Source: Mesorhizobium sp. LSHC420B00 (GTDB lineage Bacteria; Pseudomonadota; Alphaproteobacteria; Rhizobiales; Rhizobiaceae). Taken from it: a stretch of DNA of 40,088 bases. Shown one piece after another: positions 32,596 through 40,088 of this stretch (position 1 is the first letter of the stretch; every line of letters starts with the position of its first letter). The DNA lies in the NCBI RefSeq assembly GCF_000503055.1, contig NZ_AYVY01000024.1, positions 37,361 to 77,448 on the forward strand. Reading direction: 5' to 3'. The notes beneath the pieces were generated by a model. That model saw only the letters and a program-made list of their open reading frames with translations, had not been told where the DNA came from and did no database searches. A program made the translations under genes and the position numbers.

Positions 32596-34029
32596 TCATC
32601 CGAATGAACCGAACCCGTTGACCAGTTTCAGGCTCTGGAAGCTCCGCACCCCCTGCTCCCCTCCTTCATATCCATACCCGCTCTGTTTAACGCCTCCATA
32701 CGGCGCATCTGCTGAAACCCCTTTAAGATAATTTACACTAAGAGCGCCGGCCGAAAGACCGCCGATTAGCGCCCGTTTGGTATCGTCAGCACCGGTGAAG
32801 AAGTAGGCGGCCAAGCCATAGTCAGTGGCGTTGGCTTCTTCGATCGCCTCCTCGATCGTGTCGAACGGCGCCACGGTGAGGATCGGTCCGAACGGCTCGT
32901 CATGAAGCACCTTCGCATCCTTTGGCACGCCGGTCAGGATGGTTGGGGGCCAGTAAAAACCCGGCTGGCCAAGGCGGGTGCCACCGGTTTCGACGGCGGC
33001 ACCGCGATCGACCGCATCCTTAACCAGACGCTGCATGGCCTCGATTCGCCGTGCATTTGCCATCGGCCCCATCTCCGTCGCCGGGTCGTCCGGTGGACCG
33101 ATTTTGATCTTGCGGGCGACCTCGATCATCCCGGACAGGAATTCCTCATAGAGAGGCCGCGCGACGAGGATCCTGCTCGGCGCATTGCAACTCTGGCCAG
33201 CGCACTCGAACTTGTATTCCGAAATTGCCGGAATGGCCGTGGCCAGGTCGGCATCCTCGCATACAACGATTGGGGAGTGCCCACCGAGTTCGAGGATGCA
33301 CCGCTGCAAGTTGTTCGCGGCGAGCTTGGCGAGCTGTTTTCCAACCTCGGTAGAGCCCGTAAATGTCAAGACCCTGACAATCGGCAAGCTGAGGAGATGC
33401 CGGGAAATTTGCACCGGAACGCCAAAGACGAGATTGACCACGCCGTCCGGAATACCCGCTTTTTGCAAGGCTTCGACGAAATGGACAGCCGCGCTTGGTG
33501 TCTCTTCAGCCCCCTTGAGGATCACGGGGCAGCCTGCCGCCAAAGCGGGGGCGAGTTTGCGGGCGATGAGAACGGCGGGATAGTTCCAAGGCGTAAAGGC
33601 AGCAACGACGCCAAGTGGCTCGGGGACGATCATCCCGTTCGGGCCCATCGGAATAGGGGCCGACAACTGTTCGGCGTGCGTTCCGTTCCACTCCAGCGTT
33701 TCGACAGCGCGCGCGTACTCGCCTGTTGCTTCGGCAATCGTCTTACCCTGTTCTGCTGACAGGTCCCTAGCTGCCGCTTCAACCTTCGCTGCCAGAATCC
33801 TGGCGGCTGCTACGAGAATCTCGCCACGATCTTTTGCAGGCCGTGAGGACCAGGCCTTGCGGCTGCGCTCTGCCGAAGCGAGGGCCTCATCCAGATCCGG
33901 TATCGTCGCCGAGGCCACCGAGGCAAATACCATCTCCGTCGCCGGATTGATTACCGGCAGAGTGGCTCCGCTACCACCGGCTCGCCATCTGCCGTTGATG
34001 AACAGCTGATAGGTCGTGGTGTTGGACAT
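32596..34029 (-). CDS. Succinate-semialdehyde dehydrogenase family protein
   Basis: This 477-residue aldehyde dehydrogenase has TPWNYPAVLIARKLAPALAA, FTGSTEVGKQLA, LELGGHSPIVV (base Glu) and CAGQSCNAPSRI (nucleophile Cys). It differs clearly from the paralogue at 4477. AAGCGGAG precedes the ATG at 34029. It lies immediately upstream of the fumarase/mesaconase gene and is co-transcribed with it. A DoeC-like role (aspartate semialdehyde to aspartate) or oxidation of succinate semialdehyde is possible. Confidence 0.9.
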   Translation of the reverse strand: MSNTTTYQLFINGRWRAGGSGATLPVINPATEMVFASVASATIPDLDEALASAERSRKAWSSRPAKDRGEILVAAARILAAKVEAAARDLSAEQGKTIAEATGEYARAVETLEWNGTHAEQLSAPIPMGPNGMIVPEPLGVVAAFTPWNYPAVLIARKLAPALAAGCPVILKGAEETPSAAVHFVEALQKAGIPDGVVNLVFGVPVQISRHLLSLPIVRVLTFTGSTEVGKQLAKLAANNLQRCILELGGHSPIVVCEDADLATAIPAISEYKFECAGQSCNAPSRILVARPLYEEFLSGMIEVARKIKIGPPDDPATEMGPMANARRIEAMQRLVKDAVDRGAAVETGGTRLGQPGFYWPPTILTGVPKDAKVLHDEPFGPILTVAPFDTIEEAIEEANATDYGLAAYFFTGADDTKRALIGGLSAGALSVNYLKGVSADAPYGGVKQSGYGYEGGEQGVRSFQSLKLVNGFGSFG

Positions 34030-34227
34030 CGCATGCTCCGCTTTCGTGAATTTGCCAAGTGCCGGAACGGCCGATATCCGAACCGTGTCTTGCTCCACTG
34101 CAATTTCATCGCGATAGTTGCATGCGGTCAAATATCAAATGTCGCCCAAAACCATCTCGAATCCAGATTGACACCACTCAAGCAACCGCGAAGAGCATGG
34201 CGCTAGGAGAATTTGCTTGGGGATTCC

Positions 34228-35154
34228 CTAAGTCCGGTCTGGAACCGTGGCTGACCAGTGCCTGCTCTCGATCAAAGTCTTTACGACCTGGGGGATCAGC
34301 TTACGGACGGCAGAGACGGCTGGAGAGCGCTCATCTTTCGGGTTGACGGCAAGGACAACGGATCGGGTAATTACGGGATCAATGATTTTCACTGTTCGGA
34401 CCTGCCCTTGAGAGGCTTCTTTCTGAATGGCCGACGGGGTCAGGATAGAATACGCCTTTCCCTCCATGACCATATTGATGATCGTGGAAAGGGAGTCGAC
34501 TTCGAATCTGACGTCGAGCACACAACCGTGCTGCGCAACGACATCAGCCACCGAACGCCTGAGATTGTTATTGCGCATCGGAACCGCCAGCGGAAACGCA
34601 TGCAGGTCGGCGAGTGGTATCGAATCTTCGAAAGGCGGTTCACCCCGCGGCACCACCAGACAAAGTTCTTCCCGTGCCAGTACCGTCATTCGCCCTACAC
34701 TCTCGGCAGTTCGGTAAAGGACAGCCAGATTGAAGCGGCCAGCAGCCATCCACTCCTCTAGAGGTCCCGTCATGCCCTCGATCATCTTAAGCGAGATCCT
34801 CGGCAATTCGCTTCTTACCGATTCAAGCAGGGGACCGCTAAGGACGCGAGCGGCTCCGGACGGAATGCCGATGGTCACCTCTCCGGAAGGAGCAGCCACC
34901 GTGTTGGTCAGTTCCGTCTCAGTGAGTTGAATTTCCTTAAGGATGCTCCGACCGCGCTCAAGCAATTTTGCACCGGACGCCGTGACACTAACGCCGGTCC
35001 TGTCGCGTACCAGCAGCTGGGTGCCGAAGCTTTCCTCCAGTTGACGCACATGCAGGCTTAGAGCGCTTTGAGCAATGTGCAGGATCGCAGCTGCCCTCGT
35101 GAAGCTGCCTGCCTCGACTACGCCGACAAAGTATCTTAACTGCCTGATGTCCAC
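34228..35154 (-). CDS. LysR-family transcriptional regulator
   Basis: The 308-residue LysR regulator of the Nac/Cbl/CynR-like group has an N-terminal winged helix (DIRQLRYFVGVVEAGSFTRA, then LHIAQSALSLHVRQLEESFG) and a periplasmic-binding-like effector domain (GEVTIGIPSGAARVLSGPLL). The GTG at 35154 gives the standard LysR start (VDIRQLRYF); a TTG at 35169 is also in frame. It sits between the lyase gene and the dehydrogenase-fumarase pair and is their most likely regulator. Confidence 0.9.
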   Translation of the reverse strand: MDIRQLRYFVGVVEAGSFTRAAAILHIAQSALSLHVRQLEESFGTQLLVRDRTGVSVTASGAKLLERGRSILKEIQLTETELTNTVAAPSGEVTIGIPSGAARVLSGPLLESVRSELPRISLKMIEGMTGPLEEWMAAGRFNLAVLYRTAESVGRMTVLAREELCLVVPRGEPPFEDSIPLADLHAFPLAVPMRNNNLRRSVADVVAQHGCVLDVRFEVDSLSTIINMVMEGKAYSILTPSAIQKEASQGQVRTVKIIDPVITRSVVLAVNPKDERSPAVSAVRKLIPQVVKTLIESRHWSATVPDRT

Positions 35155-35285
35155 GATGAGCAAATCCAACCGGGCACGATCCCCAGTGCGTCATATCTAT
35201 CTCGAAACGAGATGGTCGACAAGTAAAAAACTGTCGGGCCAAGAATCGAAAACCAGCGCCTGTCCGGCTACTGATTAAAGGCAGG

Positions 35286-36188
35286 TCAGTTATTGTTGGC
35301 GAGAGCCAGTATCTCGTGGGCGCGCCGAACCACTGGCGGATCTATCATCTTACCATTCAATGAGAATGCAGAGAGTCCACGCGTGGCGGCATCGTTTTCC
35401 GCCGCGACGACACAACGGGCCCACTCGAGTTCCTGTTCGCTTGGCGAGAAAGCCTCATTGAATATGGCCACCTGTGTCGGATGGATCGCCAAAGCTCCGG
35501 CAAAGCCAAGGCGCCGCGCATGCGCCGCGGCTTCACGAAGTTTATGAGTGTCCGAAAACTCGCCGATGCTTCCTATCAAGCCTAGCGGGAGCAGCCCGGC
35601 GGCACGGGCGGCAAACAGAACGGAAAGGTTCGGCGTCAAGAGAAGGTCGAATTCCGGGGCGCCGCCAACAGATGCACTGAAGTCTTCAGGACCAAGCGCC
35701 ATTGCGACCATCCTTGGATGCGCTGACGCAATGGCCGCGAGCCTTTGCAAGGCGCCCGGGGTCTCGATCTGGGCAAGGAACCGGATGCGTCCCAGCGCAA
35801 GATTTCTTTCTCGTTCAAGTTCCGAAACCGCATTCGCGACCTCTAATATCCACTCTGCCGAATCCGTCTTCGGAAGAACAAGTGCGTCAACCCCAGCGAT
35901 CACGGCTGCATCGAAATCGGCCGCCAAGGCGCGCAAACCACGATTCACGCGGACCAAAACCGATTTGCCCTTCCGGCCCACCTTTGCCACGCATTCAGGA
36001 AGCTGCCGCCGTGCCTCGGCCTTCCGATCCTGCGGAACGGAGTCTTCGAGGTCGAGTATGACGCCATCTGCCCCGCGCTCATGGGCCGCCTCCACAAAGC
36101 GCGGAATGTGAGCGGGAACGAAGAGCAGGGATCTCCAGCGGGGTACAGAGGTCGCGCTTTCAACGGCCGGAACGGTGTCCGTGATCAT
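35286..36188 (-). CDS. HpcH/HpaI (CitE-like) lyase, probable citramalyl-CoA lyase
   Basis: The 300-residue CitE-like protein has RSLLFVPAHIPRFVEAAHER (CoA/acid-binding Arg), DGVILDLEDSVP, the metal-binding Glu in FLAQIETPGALQRL and Asp region in VAMALGPEDFSASVGG, and AIHPTQVAIFNEAFSPS near the end. These TIM-barrel enzymes cleave beta-hydroxyacyl-CoAs such as citramalyl-CoA or malyl-CoA. In this operon the likely reaction is (S)-citramalyl-CoA to acetyl-CoA and pyruvate. The ATG at 36188 fits homologues. Confidence 0.87.
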   Translation of the reverse strand: MITDTVPAVESATSVPRWRSLLFVPAHIPRFVEAAHERGADGVILDLEDSVPQDRKAEARRQLPECVAKVGRKGKSVLVRVNRGLRALAADFDAAVIAGVDALVLPKTDSAEWILEVANAVSELERERNLALGRIRFLAQIETPGALQRLAAIASAHPRMVAMALGPEDFSASVGGAPEFDLLLTPNLSVLFAARAAGLLPLGLIGSIGEFSDTHKLREAAAHARRLGFAGALAIHPTQVAIFNEAFSPSEQELEWARCVVAAENDAATRGLSAFSLNGKMIDPPVVRRAHEILALANNN

Positions 36189-36321
36189 GGAGTCGCCTCT
36201 GCGGCCGATTTTATTGAGGGCGGTGGCAGTGAGCTAACTGGGCGGCGTGTGCGCTGAGATGATCCGAGGTATACACGCTCTCTGTAAATCCTGAGTGCAC
36301 TGACCTTACCTACATGCGCGC

Positions 36322-37473
36322 TCACGCTGACGCAGCTCTCTCGCGCAAACGCCCCAGAACCTCCTCGCGGACAATCTCGGTGTGAGCGCCTAGAGCCGGA
36401 ACGGGGCGCAGTGAGGGGTGCTCGGAGTTGAAAATCGCCGCCGGCGCTATCGTCTCGACGGTTCCTTCGGGTGTTCCAACCTCGACCCTGCGAATGTGTG
36501 GATGGTTTGAAACATCCACCACTTCGTTCAGCCGGCCATATGCCAAGCCGGCGGCCTCAAGCTCCCGCATGGCTTCATCGCAGGACAGTTCGGAAAAACG
36601 TCGTTGAATGATCTCATCCAGACGTACCCGGTTAGCGAGCCGCTCCATATTATCGGCGAATCCTGGTGTGCGTGTGAGCTCGGGCTTCTTCAGGAATTTC
36701 TCGCAAAAGTTCACCCATTCCCGATCATTCTGGACCGAGAAGATGACATCCGTGTCGTCGACGCAGCGGTAGGCACCATAAGGGGCTAACGACGGGTGGG
36801 TTACTCCGGCGCGAACCGTTTCGTAACTGCTATAGTCGTGCTGCAGCACCGGTACGTTCATCCAGTCGGCAATGGAATCGAATAGCGAAACTTGTATGCC
36901 GGTGCTCTCACCTGTCCGCTCGCGGTGATACAGCGCCTGAAGAATGGCACTATGTGCCGTCATGCCTGCCGAGATGTCGCAAACCGAGACCCCTACACGT
37001 GCGGGCCCTTGTTGGTTGCCGGTGATCGCACATAGACCTGTTTCGGCCTGGACGATGAGATCATAAGCCTTCAAGTGGGAATACGGCCCTTTCTCCCCAA
37101 AACCGGAGATGTCGCAGGTGATCAGCCGCGGGTATCGGCGACGCAGATCAGCAGATCTGAAACCCAGTTTTTCGATACTGCCCGGCTTCAGGTTTTGGAT
37201 GAAGACGTCAGCAGCGGCAATGAGCATTTCTAAGACGTGGCGGTCCGCCTCCGATCTCAGATCCAGGCAAACCGACTCCTTACCCCGATTGAGCCAGACG
37301 AAATAGGCGCTTTGCCCCCGCACTAAATTGTCGTAGTTTCGAGCAAAATCCCCTTCAGGCCTTTCGATCTTAATAACCCGGGCGCCGGCGTCCGCAAGAC
37401 GAGATGATGCATAAGGCGCAGCCACGGCCTGCTCCACGGCTACGACGATGATTCCCTCAAGAGAGTTCTGCAT
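36322..37473 (-). CDS. CaiB/BaiF family III CoA-transferase, probable citramalate CoA-transferase
   Basis: The 383-residue class III CoA-transferase has GIIVVAVEQAVAAPYASSRL at the N-terminus, GARVIKIERPEGDFARNYD, SVCLDLRSEADRH, ADVFIQNLKPGSIEKLG, ISGFGEKGPYSHLKAYDLIV with the catalytic Asp, and QALYHRERTGESTGIQVSLF. It moves CoA between acids, here presumably from succinyl-CoA to citramalate or mesaconate. It is 15 bp downstream of the methylaspartate ammonia-lyase gene, so they form one operon. Confidence 0.88.
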   Translation of the reverse strand: MQNSLEGIIVVAVEQAVAAPYASSRLADAGARVIKIERPEGDFARNYDNLVRGQSAYFVWLNRGKESVCLDLRSEADRHVLEMLIAAADVFIQNLKPGSIEKLGFRSADLRRRYPRLITCDISGFGEKGPYSHLKAYDLIVQAETGLCAITGNQQGPARVGVSVCDISAGMTAHSAILQALYHRERTGESTGIQVSLFDSIADWMNVPVLQHDYSSYETVRAGVTHPSLAPYGAYRCVDDTDVIFSVQNDREWVNFCEKFLKKPELTRTPGFADNMERLANRVRLDEIIQRRFSELSCDEAMRELEAAGLAYGRLNEVVDVSNHPHIRRVEVGTPEGTVETIAPAAIFNSEHPSLRPVPALGAHTEIVREEVLGRLRERAASA

Positions 37474-37488
37474 GCGACACCGTGCTCT

Positions 37489-38742
37489 TCATCCAACGTT
37501 TTCGTTTTGAGTCCGACGACGGTTCAACATCGCCAGCAACCGGTTCTGTTCGTTCCCGACGATGGAAAATGCCTCGTCGACACCCATTCCGGGCTTTGCG
37601 AGCATCATGTCGGCCTGGGTTGCCACCGAGACGTGGACAGTAGCTTGAGCGGAGAGATCCGTCTCAGTACAGCTTCCCCCGACATATGCCCCTACCTTAT
37701 TCGCCTTGCAGATGAGAACGGCGCGCGCCGTATCGGCAATTGAGCCGACATCCGGGGTCTTGATTTGGACGAGATGGGCGGCCTTCGCTTCCGCAAAGAG
37801 CCGGATATCCTCAAGCGTATTGCACCTCTCGTCTACGACAATGCGAGCATTGGAGCCCCGGGTGTCCAAAATCGATACGATCTCGGCGTAGTTCTCAATT
37901 TGAGCTTGCGTCGAACCAAAATCGGCAGGGAACTCAATGTTGAGAGTGAAACCCGGTACGCTCTCGGCAACCTTGCAGATAAAGTCGGCAATACTTTGCG
38001 GCGCCAGGCCGATTTCCAGACCGATCCAGCCATACACATCGAAATGCAGCACCGGCTGATAGCCCGGGAGGCCGATCTCGCCCGTGCGTGCCGCAACCCA
38101 CTTTACGAACTCCATGAAGGTCTGGCCGCCGACGCCGAATTTCTGCCGCGAGTTGATCAGACCGTGGGGAAGCACATCCACCGCTTTCAGGATCATCTTG
38201 TCGACGTTGATTTCGCGAGCATCGCCGCTCTGGCAGTAGATCGGGACGCGGCGCGTCGGCAGCTGCAGACCAAACTCCCCGCATATGATCTCCGCCATCG
38301 TCTTGCGCTGAAAATGGGCGGCTGCGCGAAGAAGAGCTTGGCTGACGCCATACTCAACAGCTAGAGGTAGCCGCTGACGTTCGACGGGTTCAAAAACCTT
38401 CGTGCAAGAATCGCGGAACTGAGAGGCATCGACATCAAGAAGTCGCGGCGCCACGACGCGAGAGGTTAAATCTGAGATTTGACTGGTGTCGAACAGAGGA
38501 TCGCGTCCACCAGCGCCGGAGTACTGGACGTTCATCATGTCTCCCCAAACAACAGTGTCGTCGATCAGAGCAAGTCCGACGCTGAGCGAAGAGGCCGGAA
38601 CTCGAATGGAGGTGAACCCGGGCGTTATCGGTTCGCCAGCATAGATGAAACCGTCATGGATTGCGCCGGCCCTGATAGCTTCCTGATCGTCATAGAAAAA
38701 TGCGCCGTTGCCAGGCGCGAGAAGGACGTCTTTGATGTGCAC
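37489..38742 (-). CDS. Methylaspartate ammonia-lyase
   Basis: The 417-residue enolase-superfamily enzyme converts L-threo-3-methylaspartate to mesaconate and ammonia. Family features are FYDDQEAIRAGAIHDGFIYA at the N-terminus, the metal-binding HFDVYG, TLNIEFPADFG and VVDERCNTLEDI segments, the base-Lys region LVQIKTPDVGSIADT, and VGAYVGGSCTETDLSAQATV. The GTG at 38742 aligns with the family start (about 413 residues); a TTG at 38835 would add 31 atypical residues. It is the entry enzyme of the methylaspartate route; no glutamate mutase is seen in the window. Confidence 0.92.
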   Translation of the reverse strand: MHIKDVLLAPGNGAFFYDDQEAIRAGAIHDGFIYAGEPITPGFTSIRVPASSLSVGLALIDDTVVWGDMMNVQYSGAGGRDPLFDTSQISDLTSRVVAPRLLDVDASQFRDSCTKVFEPVERQRLPLAVEYGVSQALLRAAAHFQRKTMAEIICGEFGLQLPTRRVPIYCQSGDAREINVDKMILKAVDVLPHGLINSRQKFGVGGQTFMEFVKWVAARTGEIGLPGYQPVLHFDVYGWIGLEIGLAPQSIADFICKVAESVPGFTLNIEFPADFGSTQAQIENYAEIVSILDTRGSNARIVVDERCNTLEDIRLFAEAKAAHLVQIKTPDVGSIADTARAVLICKANKVGAYVGGSCTETDLSAQATVHVSVATQADMMLAKPGMGVDEAFSIVGNEQNRLLAMLNRRRTQNENVG

Positions 38743-38865
38743 TTCACTTCGCTCGATTTTTGGACAGCGTTGACGGGTGGATGCAGCTCGATCAGCTAGC
38801 CGCCAAGTATGTGCACTTGGTTTAGGGTTCGCCAATATAATGTTCCGGATGGTGCCATCTCGCTT

Positions 38866-39240
38866 TCAGATGCTTTGCCAAGGCGAGAGCCCAAACGTCG
38901 AAGACGGTATAACCGATGCAGAGCGCCCGTGGTATTGCCGAAATCTTCGCGACTTTGAAGCCATGGTCGAGGGGGCCCCATTTAGGGTCGTGCCTGACGC
39001 AACCTCATCATCGCGAGAGTTCGAGCGCTTCTCTGGCTGACCGATAAAAGCAAACTCCGCGCCGATCTGCAGCTGATAGTCTATAAGCGCCAATTCGAAT
39101 ACCTGGACAACCACAATGCCGACCTCAAGCCCTTTGTGGACCAAGTCTGCAGGCAAGGGAGTCGAAAAGGTCGCCCGTGCGAAACAAATGTCAGAGGTCA
39201 CAACCTCAGCGTAGCCTGGTGGTGCTACATGCCGCCGCAT
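38866..39240 (-). CDS. Hypothetical protein between M24 hydrolase and ammonia-lyase genes
   Basis: The 124-codon frame behind a GGCGGAG site starts MRRHVAPPGYAEVVTSDICF and includes the hydrophobic KGLEVGIVVVQVFELALIDY. It ends with a low-complexity Ser-rich tail. The family is not recognised. It lies in line with the operon, 33 bp after the M24 gene, which supports it, but the tail and an open frame on the other strand leave room for doubt. Confidence 0.4.
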   Translation of the reverse strand: MRRHVAPPGYAEVVTSDICFARATFSTPLPADLVHKGLEVGIVVVQVFELALIDYQLQIGAEFAFIGQPEKRSNSRDDEVASGTTLNGAPSTMASKSRRFRQYHGRSASVIPSSTFGLSPWQSI

Positions 39241-39273
39241 CGTTTGGCGCTCCGCCTGCATCGCAAACCTAAG

Positions 39274-40088
39274 TCAGCAATTTACCAGCAGATCGCGTGA
39301 CATATTGCTCAGCGACTTCGCGCCATCATCGGTCACGCGGACGGTCTCACTGAAGATGTAACCATCGGTCTTTTCAAAGATACCGATGAGGAGGTGGAAG
39401 GTCATATTGGTCTGAAGCACGGTCTCATCTCCCTCTTGGAAGTTCGGGCCGCCTTCCACCCAGTCGATGCCTATTGAGTATCCAATTCTGGATTCTTTTC
39501 GCACGCCTCGAGGTCCAAATTCGCGACGAAAAGCTCGCTCCACATCGCTGCACTTCACTCCAGCCCGTATGGCCTCAAAGGCAGCGAGAAAACCATCAAC
39601 GCACGCTTGGTGCACGTGCCGCGATCTCGCGTTTGGCTCTCCCAAAAAAACCGTTCGCGCCAACGCGCAGCAATATCGGTGACGGAAGGCGCCGAGCTCG
39701 AAATTCGTCTGACAGCCCATCTTGTAACGCCCATCAGTCCAAGTGAGATGTACCGCGTTCGCAGGGGAGCCTACGTTCATGGAGATTGGACTGCGGGAGG
39801 TCCAGCCCCCAAATTCCGGAGTGCCCGTGTACAGTGCATGATTCACGGCAGCGCCTACGTCGCATTCTCGGGCGCCGACAGAGATGGCGAGCCTGCCGAC
39901 CTGCATTGCCCTATCCACGATCTTGCCGGCTTGCTCCATGTAGGTCAGCTCAGCAGGTGATTTTATCGACTTCAACGCGGCGACTATCCCATCGGCATCG
40001 ATGAACTCCGAGACGCCTAAACTCTTGCTCAAAACGGCATGGCCCTTCACTCCAAGGACTTTGCCTGAGAGTTCGACCCCAATATGGT
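39274..40088 (-). CDS. M24 (creatinase/Xaa-Pro aminopeptidase-like) hydrolase, DoeA/EutD-like, partial
   Basis: The frame runs off the right edge; 271 codons are present, starting in the N-terminal creatinase domain (HIGVELSGKVLG) and followed by the pita-bread domain (IKSPAELTYMEQAGKIVDRA onward). RIGYSIGIDWVEGGPNFQEG, then ETVLQTNMTFHLLIGIFE, are typical of the ectoine-hydrolase (DoeA/EutD) branch. Several metal ligands of true M24 peptidases appear altered, as in that branch. It likely opens a cyclic amide or hydrolyses an amino-acid derivative feeding this cluster. The start lies beyond the window. Confidence 0.8.
   Translation of the reverse strand, partial: HIGVELSGKVLGVKGHAVLSKSLGVSEFIDADGIVAALKSIKSPAELTYMEQAGKIVDRAMQVGRLAISVGARECDVGAAVNHALYTGTPEFGGWTSRSPISMNVGSPANAVHLTWTDGRYKMGCQTNFELGAFRHRYCCALARTVFLGEPNARSRHVHQACVDGFLAAFEAIRAGVKCSDVERAFRREFGPRGVRKESRIGYSIGIDWVEGGPNFQEGDETVLQTNMTFHLLIGIFEKTDGYIFSETVRVTDDGAKSLSNMSRDLLVNC

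Noticed and set aside
1..40088. CRISPR arrays, rRNA or intact tRNA genes
   Set aside because: No regularly spaced direct repeats and no rRNA or cloverleaf signatures were seen.

Overview
The window looks like part of a symbiosis island (integrative conjugative element, ICE) of a Mesorhizobium-type alphaproteobacterium. The base composition is GC-rich. It carries a complete ICE quorum-sensing switch of the Mesorhizobium loti type (traR, traI, the frameshifted fseA pair, qseM, qseC). It also has at least three NifA/sigma-54 promoters, homologues of the NGR234 symbiotic-plasmid peptidases (y4wA- and y4nA-like), an intact IS66 element, and many gene remnants. Identifications rest on motif and family recognition by eye; no database search was run.

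Layout. 1-1.0 kb: mucR and a cold-shock gene, convergent on a terminator. 1.0-2.25 kb: mostly degraded sequence. 2.26-4.1 kb: tandem NifA sites and a sigma-54 promoter drive an M16 protease homologue with a damaged HxxEH motif, followed by a stump of its partner. 4.4-6.3 kb: an aldehyde dehydrogenase and an IS110 transposase fragment. 6.6-12.2 kb, minus strand: a NifA/sigma-54-driven operon encoding a lysine/ornithine N-hydroxylase-like flavoprotein, a truncated FAD oxidase, a PhyH dioxygenase, a small frameshifted gene and a cupin-MetRS fusion. This is the enzyme set used for hydrazine (N-N bond) formation in s56-p1 and triacsin biosynthesis. 12.5-15.3 kb: an IS66 element with exact 8-bp target duplications sits inside a decayed excisionase-like gene. 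15.6-19.4 kb: a third NifA/sigma-54 promoter, a short peptide gene translationally coupled to an intact prolyl oligopeptidase, a chimeric pseudogene made by tandem duplication, and an OmpW-type porin.

20.3-23.2 kb: the ICE transfer switch. TraI makes the acyl-homoserine lactone, TraR responds to it, fseA is split over two frames joined by +1 frameshifting, QseM is the anti-activator and QseC its repressor. 23.6-26.8 kb: a defence-like patch with a frameshifted DUF1883-TIR pseudogene, a JAB peptidase, an E2-E1 fusion and a 51-residue proline-rich protein ending in glycine, whose stop codon overlaps the E2-E1 start. 26.8-40.1 kb, all minus strand: catabolism, comprising purU, a broken etfA, a class III aminotransferase, an Lrp regulator, a class I fumarase/mesaconase, a semialdehyde dehydrogenase, a LysR regulator, a HpcH/CitE lyase, a CaiB CoA-transferase, methylaspartate ammonia-lyase and an M24 hydrolase. 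Together they suggest 3-methylaspartate -> mesaconate -> citramalate -> citramalyl-CoA -> pyruvate + acetyl-CoA, next to parts resembling ectoine degradation.

The two most interesting items are the nitrogen-fixation-regulated hydrazine-type cluster, with related short peptides at the heads of two NifA transcripts, and the E2-E1/JAB operon with a proline-rich candidate modifier in place of a ubiquitin fold or CD-NTase.
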